The notes under the pieces are model-generated. The model was not told the origin of the DNA, made no database searches, and saw nothing but the letters and a program-made list of their open reading frames with translations. A stretch of 64,000 nucleotides of DNA, taken from NCBI GenBank assembly GCA_902362875.1, contig CABIYF010000014.1, positions 1 to 64,000 on the forward strand. The letters are read 5' to 3'. Both the position numbers and the translations under genes were made by a program. Of the stretch, positions 36,120-45,169 are shown piece by piece. The DNA is from Eubacteriaceae bacterium. Lineage in GTDB: Bacteria > Bacillota > Clostridia > Lachnospirales > Lachnospiraceae. The first letter of the stretch is position 1, and each line of letters opens with the position of its first letter.

Positions 36120-37547
36120 ATGAGCAGAGAGAACTTTGATAAGTTGGGAGAAGAATGTGGAGTTTTCGGTATCTATGATTTCGATGGCAATGATGTAGCA
36201 TCAACAATCTACTATGGATTGTTTGCCCTCCAGCACCGAGGACAGGAAAGCTGTGGAATTGCAGTATCTGATACGAATGGTCCAAAACGTAATGTCACAT
36301 CTCAAAAAGGTATGGGATTATGTAATGAAGTGTTTACACCAGATTCCCTTCAGGCATTAAAGGGTGATATCGGTGTAGGACATGTAAGGTATTCAACAGC
36401 AGGAGAAAGTGTTCCTGAGAATGCCCAGCCGCTGGTATTAAATTATGTAAAAGGTACTTTAGGACTTGCACATAATGGTAATCTGATCAATGCGTTAGAA
36501 CTTCGTGAAGAGTTAGAACAGACGGGAGCGATTTTCCAGACAACGATCGATTCCGAAGTTATCGCATATCACATCGCAAGAGAACGTGTGAATACACCAT
36601 CCATTGAGAAAGCAGTTGCGAAAGCAATGCAGAAGATCAAGGGAGCCTATTCACTGATCGTTATGTCACCAAGAAAGCTGATTGGAGCAAGAGATCCATA
36701 CGGATTTAAGCCGCTTTGTATTGGTAAGAGAGATAATGCATTTGTATTAGCATCTGAAAGCTGTGCATTAGATACGATCGGAGCAGAATTTATCCGTGAT
36801 GTCAACCCAGGAGAGATCGTAACGATCACAAAAGATGGAATTCAGTCTGACTGCAGCATGTGTTTGCCACAGGAGAAGACAGCAAGATGTATCTTTGAGT
36901 ACATATATTTCGCAAGACCAGACAGCGAGATTGATGGAATCGGAGTATATCACTCAAGAATTCAGGCAGGAAGATATCTTGCACAGGATTCACCAGTAGA
37001 AGCAGATTTGGTTGTCGGAGTACCGGAATCAGGAAACGCAGCAGCACTTGGATATTCTCTGGAATCAGGAATTCCATATGGTACAGCGTTTGTTAAGAAC
37101 AGTTATGTAGGAAGAACCTTCATCAAACCGGGACAAAGCAGCCGTGAATCAAGTGTACAGATTAAGTTGAATGTATTAAAAGAAGCTGTCAAAGGAAAGA
37201 GAGTCATTATGATCGATGATTCCATTGTCCGTGGAACGACAAGTGACCGTATTGTATCCATGCTTCGCGAAGCAGGAGCAACTGAAGTCCATGTAAGAAT
37301 CAGTTCACCACCATTCTTATGGCCATGTTACTTTGGAACAGATATTCCAGAGAGAGAACAGCTGATCGCATATAACCGTTCCATCAACGAGATCTGTGAA
37401 GTTATCGGAGCAGACAGTTTAGGATATTTAAGAGAAGAAAGACTTTCAGAGATGGTACAAGGACTGCCAATCTGTAAAGGATGTTTCACAGGAGAATATC
37501 CAATGGAACCGCCAACAAGAGATATTCGTGGAAATTTTGAAAGATAA
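36120..37547 (+). CDS. purF: Amidophosphoribosyltransferase
   Basis: 475 residues; first step of purine synthesis, PRPP plus glutamine to phosphoribosylamine. A 12-residue propeptide precedes the N-terminal nucleophile Cys13 (EECGVFGIYD), as in the Bacillus-type enzyme. LQHRGQESCG and RYSTAG mark the glutaminase domain; VIMIDDSIVRGTTSDRIV is the PRPP loop. Cysteines in WPCYFG and ICKGCFTG match the 4Fe-4S ligands of the Bacillus type. TTTACA-17-TATAAC at 36071-36099 is a possible promoter but sits very near the ribosome binding site. Confidence 0.94.
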   Translation: MSRENFDKLGEECGVFGIYDFDGNDVASTIYYGLFALQHRGQESCGIAVSDTNGPKRNVTSQKGMGLCNEVFTPDSLQALKGDIGVGHVRYSTAGESVPENAQPLVLNYVKGTLGLAHNGNLINALELREELEQTGAIFQTTIDSEVIAYHIARERVNTPSIEKAVAKAMQKIKGAYSLIVMSPRKLIGARDPYGFKPLCIGKRDNAFVLASESCALDTIGAEFIRDVNPGEIVTITKDGIQSDCSMCLPQEKTARCIFEYIYFARPDSEIDGIGVYHSRIQAGRYLAQDSPVEADLVVGVPESGNAAALGYSLESGIPYGTAFVKNSYVGRTFIKPGQSSRESSVQIKLNVLKEAVKGKRVIMIDDSIVRGTTSDRIVSMLREAGATEVHVRISSPPFLWPCYFGTDIPEREQLIAYNRSINEICEVIGADSLGYLREERLSEMVQGLPICKGCFTGEYPMEPPTRDIRGNFER

Positions 37548-37563
37548 GAATAAGGAGATTTTT

Positions 37564-38994
37564 ATGAACGACCGTTACCAGAGCCCATTATCAGAACGTT
37601 ATGCAAGCAAAGAGATGCAGTACATCTTTTCTCCAGATAAGAAGTTTAAGACATGGAGAAAATTATGGATCGCACTTGCTGAGACTGAGAAAGAATTAGG
37701 ACTAGATATTACACAGGAACAGATTGATGAGTTAAAAGCACATGCAGAAGATATCAACTACGATGTAGCCAAAGAACGTGAAAAATTAGTCCGCCATGAC
37801 GTAATGTCCCACGTATACGCATACGGAGTACAATGTCCAAAAGCAAAAGGAATCATCCATTTAGGAGCAACTTCCTGCTATGTTGGAGATAACACAGATA
37901 TCATCATCATGACAGAAGCATTAAAACTTGTCAGAGTAAAATTATTAAATGTAATCAACGAATTATCCAAATTCGCAATGAAATACAAAGATCTTCCAAC
38001 ACTTGGATTTACACATTTCCAGCCAGCACAGCCTACAACAGTAGGTAAGAGAGCAACACTCTGGCTGATGGATCTTGTGTATGATTTAGAAGATCTTGAC
38101 CACGTAATTGCCAATATGAGACTGTTAGGTTCTAAAGGAACAACAGGAACACAGGCAAGTTTCTTAGAGTTATTTGAAGGAGATCACGAAACGATCAAGA
38201 AGATCGATGGAATGATCGCCGAGAAGATGGGATTTGACAAATGCCAGCCAGTATCTGGACAGACATATTCAAGAAAAGTTGACTCCCGCGTGATCAACGT
38301 ATTAAGCCAGATCGCACAGTCTGCTCATAAATTCTCAAATGACATCAGACTTTTACAGCACTTAAAAGAAGTCGAAGAACCATTCGAGAAGAACCAGATC
38401 GGATCATCTGCAATGGCATATAAGAGAAACCCAATGAGAAGTGAAAGAATTGCTTCCTTAGCAAACTATGTAATGTCAGATGCAATGAACCCTGCATTAG
38501 TGGCATCTACACAGTGGTTTGAAAGAACTTTAGATGATTCAGCAAACAAACGATTATCCGTACCAGAAGGATTCTTAGCAATCGATGGTATCTTAGACCT
38601 TTACTTAAATGTAGTCGATGGACTTGTTGTATATCCTAAAGTTATTGAAAGCCGTTTAAGAAGCGAACTTCCATTTATGGCAACAGAGAACATCATGATG
38701 GATGCAGTAAAAGCTGGTGGAGACCGTCAGGAACTTCACGAGAGGATCCGTGTACATTCTATGGCAGCAGGAAAAGTTGTCAAAGAAGAAGGAAAACCAA
38801 ACGATCTGTTAGAGAGAATCGCAGCAGATCCAGCATTTGGAATGAACATGGAACAGTTACAGGCAATCATGAAACCAGAGAACTTCGTTGGACGCGCACC
38901 ACAGCAGACAGAAGAGTTTGTAGCTGAAGTGATCAATCCAATTCTTGAAGAGAATAAAGAAGTACTTGGATTAACAGCAGAGATTAATGTATAG
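37564..38994 (+). CDS. purB: Adenylosuccinate lyase
   Basis: 476 residues. Cleaves SAICAR and adenylosuccinate in purine synthesis. Fumarase-superfamily signatures are TLGFTHFQPAQPTTVGKR near residue 145 and the catalytic-loop signature GSSAMAYKRNPMRSER near 285; GATSCYVGDNTDI holds an active-site region. AAGGAG lies before the ATG at 37564, and the gene starts 16 bp after purF, forming a purF-purB pair. A terminator follows. Confidence 0.94.
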   Translation: MNDRYQSPLSERYASKEMQYIFSPDKKFKTWRKLWIALAETEKELGLDITQEQIDELKAHAEDINYDVAKEREKLVRHDVMSHVYAYGVQCPKAKGIIHLGATSCYVGDNTDIIIMTEALKLVRVKLLNVINELSKFAMKYKDLPTLGFTHFQPAQPTTVGKRATLWLMDLVYDLEDLDHVIANMRLLGSKGTTGTQASFLELFEGDHETIKKIDGMIAEKMGFDKCQPVSGQTYSRKVDSRVINVLSQIAQSAHKFSNDIRLLQHLKEVEEPFEKNQIGSSAMAYKRNPMRSERIASLANYVMSDAMNPALVASTQWFERTLDDSANKRLSVPEGFLAIDGILDLYLNVVDGLVVYPKVIESRLRSELPFMATENIMMDAVKAGGDRQELHERIRVHSMAAGKVVKEEGKPNDLLERIAADPAFGMNMEQLQAIMKPENFVGRAPQQTEEFVAEVINPILEENKEVLGLTAEINV

Positions 38995-39017
38995 AATCTG
39001 AATGAATAGAATAAAAT

Positions 39018-39052
39018 GGACAGGAGAATGAAAGTTTTCCTGTTCTTTTTTT
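39018..39052 (+). terminator. Rho-independent terminator after purB
   Basis: GGACAGGA (39018-39025) pairs with TCCTGTTC (39038-39045), with G-T pairs, followed by eight T and T-rich sequence. Confidence 0.75.
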
Positions 39053-39156
39053 CTTTGCGTTCAGGAAAATGTTTGAAAATGAGAAAAAACATGAATTAAA
39101 TTAACCTAAAAAGCCGGAAAGTGACGGAAGTAGATATAGGAAAAGTTTATAAGGAA

Positions 39157-39165
39157 TGATATAAT
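39157..39165 (+). promoter_or_regulatory. Extended -10 promoter of polysaccharide cluster
   Basis: TGATATAAT contains a perfect -10 (39160-39165) with the TG extension and no good -35 at 17 bp. It lies 59 bp before the first gene. No antiterminator or attenuator was seen between it and the cluster. Confidence 0.55.
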
Positions 39166-39223
39166 GAATAAAAGGACACTTTAAAGGGACAAAATAAATT
39201 TGGGGAAAGAGGAAACACAAAAT

Positions 39224-41089
39224 ATGGGAGACATCAGACAGACAATAAAGAGAAAAAAATGGAATATGATTTTAGGGGCTTTGGATATATTGATGATGAT
39301 AGCAGCAGCTTATCTGGCATTACTGACCAGATTTGAATTCTATCCATCCAAAGTAGCATTGGTATTTTTGAAATCTGTATTTCAATATATGCCATTAAAT
39401 CTTTTCTGCAGTATCTTGATTTTCATGGCATACAAATTATATTCTACTCAATGGAAATATGCAGGGATATCAGATTTTGTAAATGTGATCAAATCAGTAT
39501 TTATATCATCTGTATTTCAGCTGATTGGTATTTCAATGTTACGCTGGGAGATACCAAGAAGCTACTTTTTCCTGTATCTTGTATATCTGATGCTTGGCAC
39601 ATTCTTTATTCGATTGTTAGTGCGTCTGATCCAGGGAAAAGAACCGCTCAGGATCAAAGATACTAATAAGAAAAAAGTATCCGTGATGTTAATTGGAGCT
39701 GGAGAAGCAGGAAACATCATTTTAAATGAGATCAAGAAAAGTGCATATGTCAACAAGTCTATCAAATGTATCATAGATGATAATCCGGCAAAGAAACATA
39801 CATATTTATCAGGTGTTCCCGTGGTTGGAAACCGTCATACGATTATTCGAAATGCGATCAAATACGATATAGAAGAGATTATTCTGGCAATTCCTACATT
39901 ATCCGCAAAAGACCGCAAGGAGATTCTGGAGATATGCAAACAGACAGGATGTCATTTAAGTATTCTTCCAGGACTTTATCAGTTGATCAACAGTGAAGTA
40001 ACGGTATCATCTTTAAGAGAAGTTGAGATTGAGGATTTACTTGGAAGAGAACCAGTGAAAGCGAACCTTCCATCCATTATGAATTATGTCAAAGACCAGA
40101 TTGTGTTTGTAACCGGAGGGGGCGGATCGATCGGAAGTGAGATCTGCAGGCAGGTAGCAAGATACAAGCCGAAGAAACTAGTGATCATTGACAACTACGA
40201 GAATAATGCATATGAGATTCAGATGGAATTAAAGAGAAAACATCCGGAATTAGACTTGAAAGTGTTGATCTTATCTGTCCAGAATCATTTGAGAATGCAT
40301 AATATTTTTCAGGATTACAAACCAGATATTGTATTTCATGCGGCAGCACATAAGCATGTGCCATTGATGGAAGACAGCCCGCATGATGCGATTAAGAATA
40401 ATGTCTTTGGAACATTTAATGTCGCCCAAGAAGCAGGATTAAGCGGTGTAAAAAGAATGGTATTGATTTCCACAGACAAAGCAGTCAGACCAACCAATAT
40501 CATGGGAGCATCCAAGCGAGTGTGCGAGATGGTGATCCAGTACATGAACACACAGTATGACACAGAGTATGTGGCGGTGCGCTTTGGAAATGTATTGGGA
40601 AGCAATGGAAGCGTTGTACCATTATTTAAGAAACAGATCGCTAATGGAGGTCCGGTAACCGTGACACATCCAGAGATCATCAGATATTTTATGACGATTC
40701 CGGAGGCAGTAAGTCTGGTACTGGAAGCAGGAGCTTACGCTAAAGGAGGAGAGATCTTTATTCTTGATATGGGAGAACCAGTTAGGATTTTAGATCTTGC
40801 AGAGAATATGATCCGTTTATCAGGACTGATTCCAGGGGAAGATATTGAAATTCAGTTTACTGGCTTAAGACCAGGAGAGAAACTATATGAAGAACTTCTG
40901 ATCGACGAAGAGAATAAAAAAGAGACAGAGAACAAACGAATCTTTATTGGAAATCCAAAGATGATGCCGCCAGAGCAGTTTGGCAAACTGATCGCTGAAT
41001 TAGATCATGCAGCATTTTCAGAAGATCCAAGGATTCGGGAAGTTGTAAAAAAACTAGTTCCAGAATATACATATCAGCAGACAAAATGA
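39224..41089 (+). CDS. UDP-GlcNAc 4,6-dehydratase, membrane type (PglF/CapD-like)
   Basis: About 621 residues. Four N-terminal membrane helices (to about residue 115), a Rossmann-like regulatory domain with VMLIGAGEAGNII, then the dehydratase domain: NAD motif FVTGGGGSIGSEICRQ, HAAAHKHVPLMED and the catalytic STDKAVRPTNIMGASKR, with Met and Lys replacing the usual Tyr-x3-Lys as in WbpM/PglF. It converts UDP-GlcNAc to the 4-keto-6-deoxy sugar. The ATG at 39224 is preferred (AGAGGA upstream), but a TTG at 39200 has AAAGGGA and cannot be excluded. It opens the cluster and is followed 17 bp later by the matching aminotransferase. Confidence 0.9.
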   Translation: MGDIRQTIKRKKWNMILGALDILMMIAAAYLALLTRFEFYPSKVALVFLKSVFQYMPLNLFCSILIFMAYKLYSTQWKYAGISDFVNVIKSVFISSVFQLIGISMLRWEIPRSYFFLYLVYLMLGTFFIRLLVRLIQGKEPLRIKDTNKKKVSVMLIGAGEAGNIILNEIKKSAYVNKSIKCIIDDNPAKKHTYLSGVPVVGNRHTIIRNAIKYDIEEIILAIPTLSAKDRKEILEICKQTGCHLSILPGLYQLINSEVTVSSLREVEIEDLLGREPVKANLPSIMNYVKDQIVFVTGGGGSIGSEICRQVARYKPKKLVIIDNYENNAYEIQMELKRKHPELDLKVLILSVQNHLRMHNIFQDYKPDIVFHAAAHKHVPLMEDSPHDAIKNNVFGTFNVAQEAGLSGVKRMVLISTDKAVRPTNIMGASKRVCEMVIQYMNTQYDTEYVAVRFGNVLGSNGSVVPLFKKQIANGGPVTVTHPEIIRYFMTIPEAVSLVLEAGAYAKGGEIFILDMGEPVRILDLAENMIRLSGLIPGEDIEIQFTGLRPGEKLYEELLIDEENKKETENKRIFIGNPKMMPPEQFGKLIAELDHAAFSEDPRIREVVKKLVPEYTYQQTK

Positions 41090-41106
41090 CAGGGGGATGA
41101 GACAGC

Positions 41107-42240
41107 ATGAAAGAACGTATTTATATGGCATCACCAACGATGCATGGGGAAGAACAAAAATTTGTGCAGGAAGCGTTTGACACCAATTGGATCGCACCAC
41201 TTGGCCCAAATGTAAATGGTTTCGAACGTGAGATGGAACAATATACAGGAATTGCCCATTGCAGTGCATTAAGTGCAGGAACAGCAGCACTGCATCTGGC
41301 AATGAAATTACTAAAAGTCGGGGAAGGAGATACTGTGATATGTCCTTCGCTGACTTTTGCTGCAACTGTCAATCCGGTGGCATACGAAAAGGGAAAGATC
41401 GTATTTGTCGATTCAGAACCAGAGACATGGAACATGTCACCACAGGCACTAAGAAGAGCGTTAGAAGACCATCCAGAGACAAAGGCAGTTATTGTAGCAC
41501 ATCTTTATGGAACACCTGCGAAAGTAGATGAAATTCTGGCAGTCTGTAAGGAGTATAACGTTCCATTAGTAGAAGATGCTGCAGAAAGCTTAGGAGCAAC
41601 ATACAAAGGCATCCAGACGGGAAAATTTGGGGTTATTGCAGCATTTTCATTTAACGGAAATAAGATCATCACGACATCCGGCGGAGGAATGATCGCATCA
41701 GAGAATGAAGAATACATTAAACATGCAACATTTCTGGCAACACAGGCGAAAGAGCCAGTCAGACATTATGAACATAAAGAGATAGGATATAACTACAGAA
41801 TGTCCAATATTACAGCAGGAGTTGGAAGAGGGCAGCTTATTCATTTAGATGAACATATTGCAAAGAAGAAAGCAATTTATGAGACATATAAAGAAGCATT
41901 GAAAGACTATAAACATGTTCATATGAATCCATATGAAACATGCAGTGAGCCAAACTTCTGGTTATCCTGTATGACGCTTGATGAATCATGCGGTGTAAAA
42001 CCATTAGATATCATTGAAGCATTGGAGGCAGAGAACATCGAAAGCCGTCCAATCTGGAAACCATTACACAAACAGCCAGTGTTTGAAGGCTGTGAATTTT
42101 ATTCCCATTATGAGAATGATGAGAAACCAGTATCAGAAGATATTTTTGACCGCGGATTATGTCTTCCAAGCGATATAAAGAACACAAAGGAAGATATGGA
42201 AAGGATCATAAAGATCATAAAGTCCGTATTAGACCGATAA
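41107..42240 (+). CDS. DegT-family sugar aminotransferase (PglE-like)
   Basis: 377 residues, PLP-dependent. Opening MASPTMHGEEQKFVQEAFDTN is typical of UDP-4-keto-6-deoxy-GlcNAc aminotransferases. PLP contacts include SAGTAALHLA, VEDAAESLGATYKG and Lys186 in FNGNKIITTSGGG, close to Lys184 of Campylobacter PglE as I recall it. It would aminate the product of the preceding dehydratase to UDP-4-amino-4,6-dideoxy-GlcNAc. GGGGATG provides the ribosome binding site. Confidence 0.88.
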   Translation: MKERIYMASPTMHGEEQKFVQEAFDTNWIAPLGPNVNGFEREMEQYTGIAHCSALSAGTAALHLAMKLLKVGEGDTVICPSLTFAATVNPVAYEKGKIVFVDSEPETWNMSPQALRRALEDHPETKAVIVAHLYGTPAKVDEILAVCKEYNVPLVEDAAESLGATYKGIQTGKFGVIAAFSFNGNKIITTSGGGMIASENEEYIKHATFLATQAKEPVRHYEHKEIGYNYRMSNITAGVGRGQLIHLDEHIAKKKAIYETYKEALKDYKHVHMNPYETCSEPNFWLSCMTLDESCGVKPLDIIEALEAENIESRPIWKPLHKQPVFEGCEFYSHYENDEKPVSEDIFDRGLCLPSDIKNTKEDMERIIKIIKSVLDR

Positions 42241-42264
42241 AATGAAAATGGGAGTAAATAAAAG

Positions 42265-44508
42265 ATGTATCAAAAGTATATCAAACGATTTTTTGACATT
42301 ATATTGTCACTGTGCTGTATTATTTTATCCAGTCCGATCCTGCTTGTTACAGCACTGCTTGTAAGGATCAAATTAGGAAGTCCTGTGATCTTTAAACAGG
42401 AAAGACCGGGGTATCACAACGAAGTATTTACACTGTACAAATTCAGAAGTATGACAGATGCCAAAGACGAGAATGGAAATCTCCTTCCAGATAAGGAACG
42501 ACTGCCAAGGTTTGGACAGCTGCTGCGTTCGACAAGTCTTGATGAACTGCCGGAATTTTTTAATATTTTATTTGGACATATGAGTTTTGTAGGTCCAAGA
42601 CCACTATTAAAGCAGTATGTGGATTTCTACAGTGCCAGACAAAAACGGCGTGCCGACGTAAGACCAGGACTTACAGGTCTTGCACAGGTTAACGGACGAA
42701 ATGCGATCAGCTGGGAAGAGAAATTTGAATTTGACCTTGAATATGTGGACAGTATTTCATTGATCACAGATATTAAGATCATGTTTCAGACTGTAACAAA
42801 GGTACTAAAACGAGCAGGGATCAGCGCACAGGAATCTGTTACGATGTATGCATTTCAGGGAACGAAGAAGGGGCAGTTCTCAAAATATAAAAGAGATGGA
42901 CACATTAAGATTTTATTTTCCAGCGTCGGGGATCAGGTTGAATTCATCGATACATTCCGCTATGCGGCAGGAAAATTAGGAGTGAAAGTAACATTTGTCG
43001 GATGTGACCACTCTTTGGAAGCACCAGCATTGTATCGCTGTCATAAGCATTATCAGGTACCAGAACCAGGGGAAGAAGGATATATCACAGCACTGTTACA
43101 TATATGCAAACAGGAAAATATCGGTCTGATCATTCCAAGAACGGAAAAAGATGTATTTATTATGTCACAGAGAATCAGTGAGTTTGAAGCGATCGGAACT
43201 GAAGTACTGATCGCCAATGAAGAACTTGCAGTTCTTTGCAGCAATAAGCGCTGGACAGGTAATTTCTTTGAAGAGTGCGGACTAAATTGTCCAAAGATCG
43301 TGGACAAAGCACAAGATTATACGCAGGGATATCCTGCGATGTTTGCAGCATTGGATGCTATGGATAATCTGCAGCAAAGTATTATGGTTCACGATGAAAA
43401 AGAGTTGAATTTCAATGCATCAAAATACGATAATTACACGATCCGCCCATTTTTAAATGGAAAAATGTACGAGATCGATGTATTTTGCAATCCAGATGGA
43501 AGCCCGGTCTTTATCACACCAAGAGCCAAGGAAGATATTGAAGGCAAGGAAAGTGCAAGATACAGAGTGGTAAGAGACCATAAGATCGTAGAAGAAGTGG
43601 AAAAGATTCTTTTGAAGCTGAAACCGTGTGGATGGATGACCGTTTTTATGCTGCGTGAGGAAAATACAGACAAGGACTATTTTATCCGAATGGAACCTTG
43701 GTATCATCAGGCAAGTACAGTATCGATCAAAGCAGGGGCAGATGCACCATTTGCAGCACTTTCCATGATGCTTGGAGAGCCGCTTGCATACAAAGAAGAT
43801 GCAGCTGACGATAACGTGATCTTCACGAGATTTGAAAAAAGCGTATGTTTAAATACCAAAGAAGAACCTATCGTAGAGATACATGACTTCAAAGAACTGT
43901 ACCATCTGGATGATGCGATCGGTTCTGTAATCTTTGATCTTGATGATACTTTGTATTCAGAGAAAGATTATGTCCGAAGCAGTTTCCGTGTCGTAGAACG
44001 AATCCTTCCAGAGGTAAAAAACATTTTCAATAAGTTATGTGCAGCACTGGAAAAAGGACAGCCGCCATTGGAAACTGTATTAAAGGAAGCAGGAATCTAT
44101 TCAGATGAATTGCTTTTAAAATGCAGAGAAGCAATCAGAGATCACAAACCAGAGATTACATTATATGAAGGGGTTAAAGAGTTATTCTTTGAATTGCACA
44201 CACAAAAACGAAGCATCGGACTTTTGATCGATGGAACACCAAAAGTCCAGAGAGCTAAGATAGAAGCCCTCGGATTGGACAAAATGGCCGATGAGATTTT
44301 GATCACCGATGAGCTGGCTGGACACGGAAATGTTATGGAATTTCGAAAACCAAATGATCTACCATTTCTGATCATGAAAAAACGACTGGATGTTCCATGC
44401 AGGAATATGGCATTTGTGGGTGATGATATTGAGAAAGACTTTATTGCTCCAAGAGCATTAGGAATGGAGTGTTATTGGAAGAAAAACGAGGATGGGTTGT
44501 ATGAGTAA
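42265..44508 (+). CDS. PglC-like phosphoglycosyltransferase fused to ATP-grasp and HAD
   Basis: 747 residues in three parts. Residues 1-195: monotopic phosphoglycosyltransferase with one re-entrant helix (11-35), FKQERPGYHNEVFTLYKFRSM, catalytic Asp93-Glu94 in TSLDELPEFFN, SFVGPRPLL and RPGLTGLAQVNGRN. This predicts transfer of diacetylbacillosamine phosphate to undecaprenyl phosphate. Residues about 213-535: ATP-grasp-like fold (SVGDQ, GLIIPRTEKDVFI, GKMYEIDVFC), but the usual metal motif EINPR reads IRMEPW and the ATP lysine strand is not recognisable, so it may be inactive. Residues 552-747: HAD phosphatase with intact IFDLDDTLY (Asp558), LLIDGTP, FRKPND and FVGDDIEKDF. The frame is open with no internal signal for restart, so the fusion is real in this sequence. 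Confidence 0.88.
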   Translation: MYQKYIKRFFDIILSLCCIILSSPILLVTALLVRIKLGSPVIFKQERPGYHNEVFTLYKFRSMTDAKDENGNLLPDKERLPRFGQLLRSTSLDELPEFFNILFGHMSFVGPRPLLKQYVDFYSARQKRRADVRPGLTGLAQVNGRNAISWEEKFEFDLEYVDSISLITDIKIMFQTVTKVLKRAGISAQESVTMYAFQGTKKGQFSKYKRDGHIKILFSSVGDQVEFIDTFRYAAGKLGVKVTFVGCDHSLEAPALYRCHKHYQVPEPGEEGYITALLHICKQENIGLIIPRTEKDVFIMSQRISEFEAIGTEVLIANEELAVLCSNKRWTGNFFEECGLNCPKIVDKAQDYTQGYPAMFAALDAMDNLQQSIMVHDEKELNFNASKYDNYTIRPFLNGKMYEIDVFCNPDGSPVFITPRAKEDIEGKESARYRVVRDHKIVEEVEKILLKLKPCGWMTVFMLREENTDKDYFIRMEPWYHQASTVSIKAGADAPFAALSMMLGEPLAYKEDAADDNVIFTRFEKSVCLNTKEEPIVEIHDFKELYHLDDAIGSVIFDLDDTLYSEKDYVRSSFRVVERILPEVKNIFNKLCAALEKGQPPLETVLKEAGIYSDELLLKCREAIRDHKPEITLYEGVKELFFELHTQKRSIGLLIDGTPKVQRAKIEALGLDKMADEILITDELAGHGNVMEFRKPNDLPFLIMKKRLDVPCRNMAFVGDDIEKDFIAPRALGMECYWKKNEDGLYE

Positions 44509-45169
44509 GGAAAAGAAGATCAGACCGATCGTGATCGTAGGAGCCGGAGGTATGGGAAGAGATACCCAGTGGCTGATCGAACGGATCAATGAATCAGATC
44601 AACAAGAAAAGTATGAGATACTCGGTTATATAGATGATGGGATCAAAGCAGGGACAATGATTGATGATCACCCTGTTCTTGGTGGAATTGATTATCTTGT
44701 CAATCAGCAGGAACAGCTGTCAGTTGCATTTGCATTAGGCAATGTGAAGGTCCGAAAGAAACTTATAGAAAAGTGTATAGAAAATCCGAATCTCACTTAC
44801 CCAAATCTTATAGATCCATCTGTTATTATGTCTGAAAGAATTATGATCGGACAAGGAAATATTATCTGTACTTCTGTGATCATGACGACCAATATCTGGA
44901 TTGGAGATTTTAACCTGATCTGTAACAGAAGTATTGTCGGACATGATGACAGAATTGGAAATTATAACACACTTTATCCGGGAGTCCTGCTTTCTGGGAA
45001 TGTAAGAATCAGTACATTAACAGAGATAGGAACAGGAAGCCAGATCATACAAGGCTTGCGCATCACCGACGAGGTGACCGCAGGTGCAGGAAGCACGATC
45101 ATCAAAGATATAGATACACCGGGAACTTATGTAGGAAGTCCCGTAAGAAGAGTAAATTATGAAGAATAG
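44501..45169 (+). CDS. Sugar O/N-acetyltransferase (PglD/NeuD-like)
   Basis: 222 residues. An N-terminal Rossmann unit (IVIVGAGGMGRDTQWLI, YEILGYIDDG) binds the UDP-sugar, and a C-terminal left-handed beta-helix binds acetyl-CoA. IVGHDDRIGNYNTLYPGVLLSGNVRI carries the catalytic histidine, His148 from this start. It should acetylate the 4-amino group to give UDP-N,N'-diacetylbacillosamine. The ATG at 44501 overlaps the upstream gene by 8 bp, with GAGG before it. Its product would feed the phosphoglycosyltransferase encoded just upstream. Confidence 0.87.
   Translation: MSKEKKIRPIVIVGAGGMGRDTQWLIERINESDQQEKYEILGYIDDGIKAGTMIDDHPVLGGIDYLVNQQEQLSVAFALGNVKVRKKLIEKCIENPNLTYPNLIDPSVIMSERIMIGQGNIICTSVIMTTNIWIGDFNLICNRSIVGHDDRIGNYNTLYPGVLLSGNVRISTLTEIGTGSQIIQGLRITDEVTAGAGSTIIKDIDTPGTYVGSPVRRVNYEE

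Noticed and set aside
38736..39092. 118-residue minus-strand reading frame at the end of purB
   Set aside because: Most of it is antisense to purB, with no recognisable domain or ribosome binding site; the remainder covers the terminator.
42265..44508. Fusion as an assembly artefact of three genes
   Set aside because: The frame is open throughout, linkers are normal in composition, and all three parts fit the pathway; sequence alone gives no reason to doubt it, though read support was not available.
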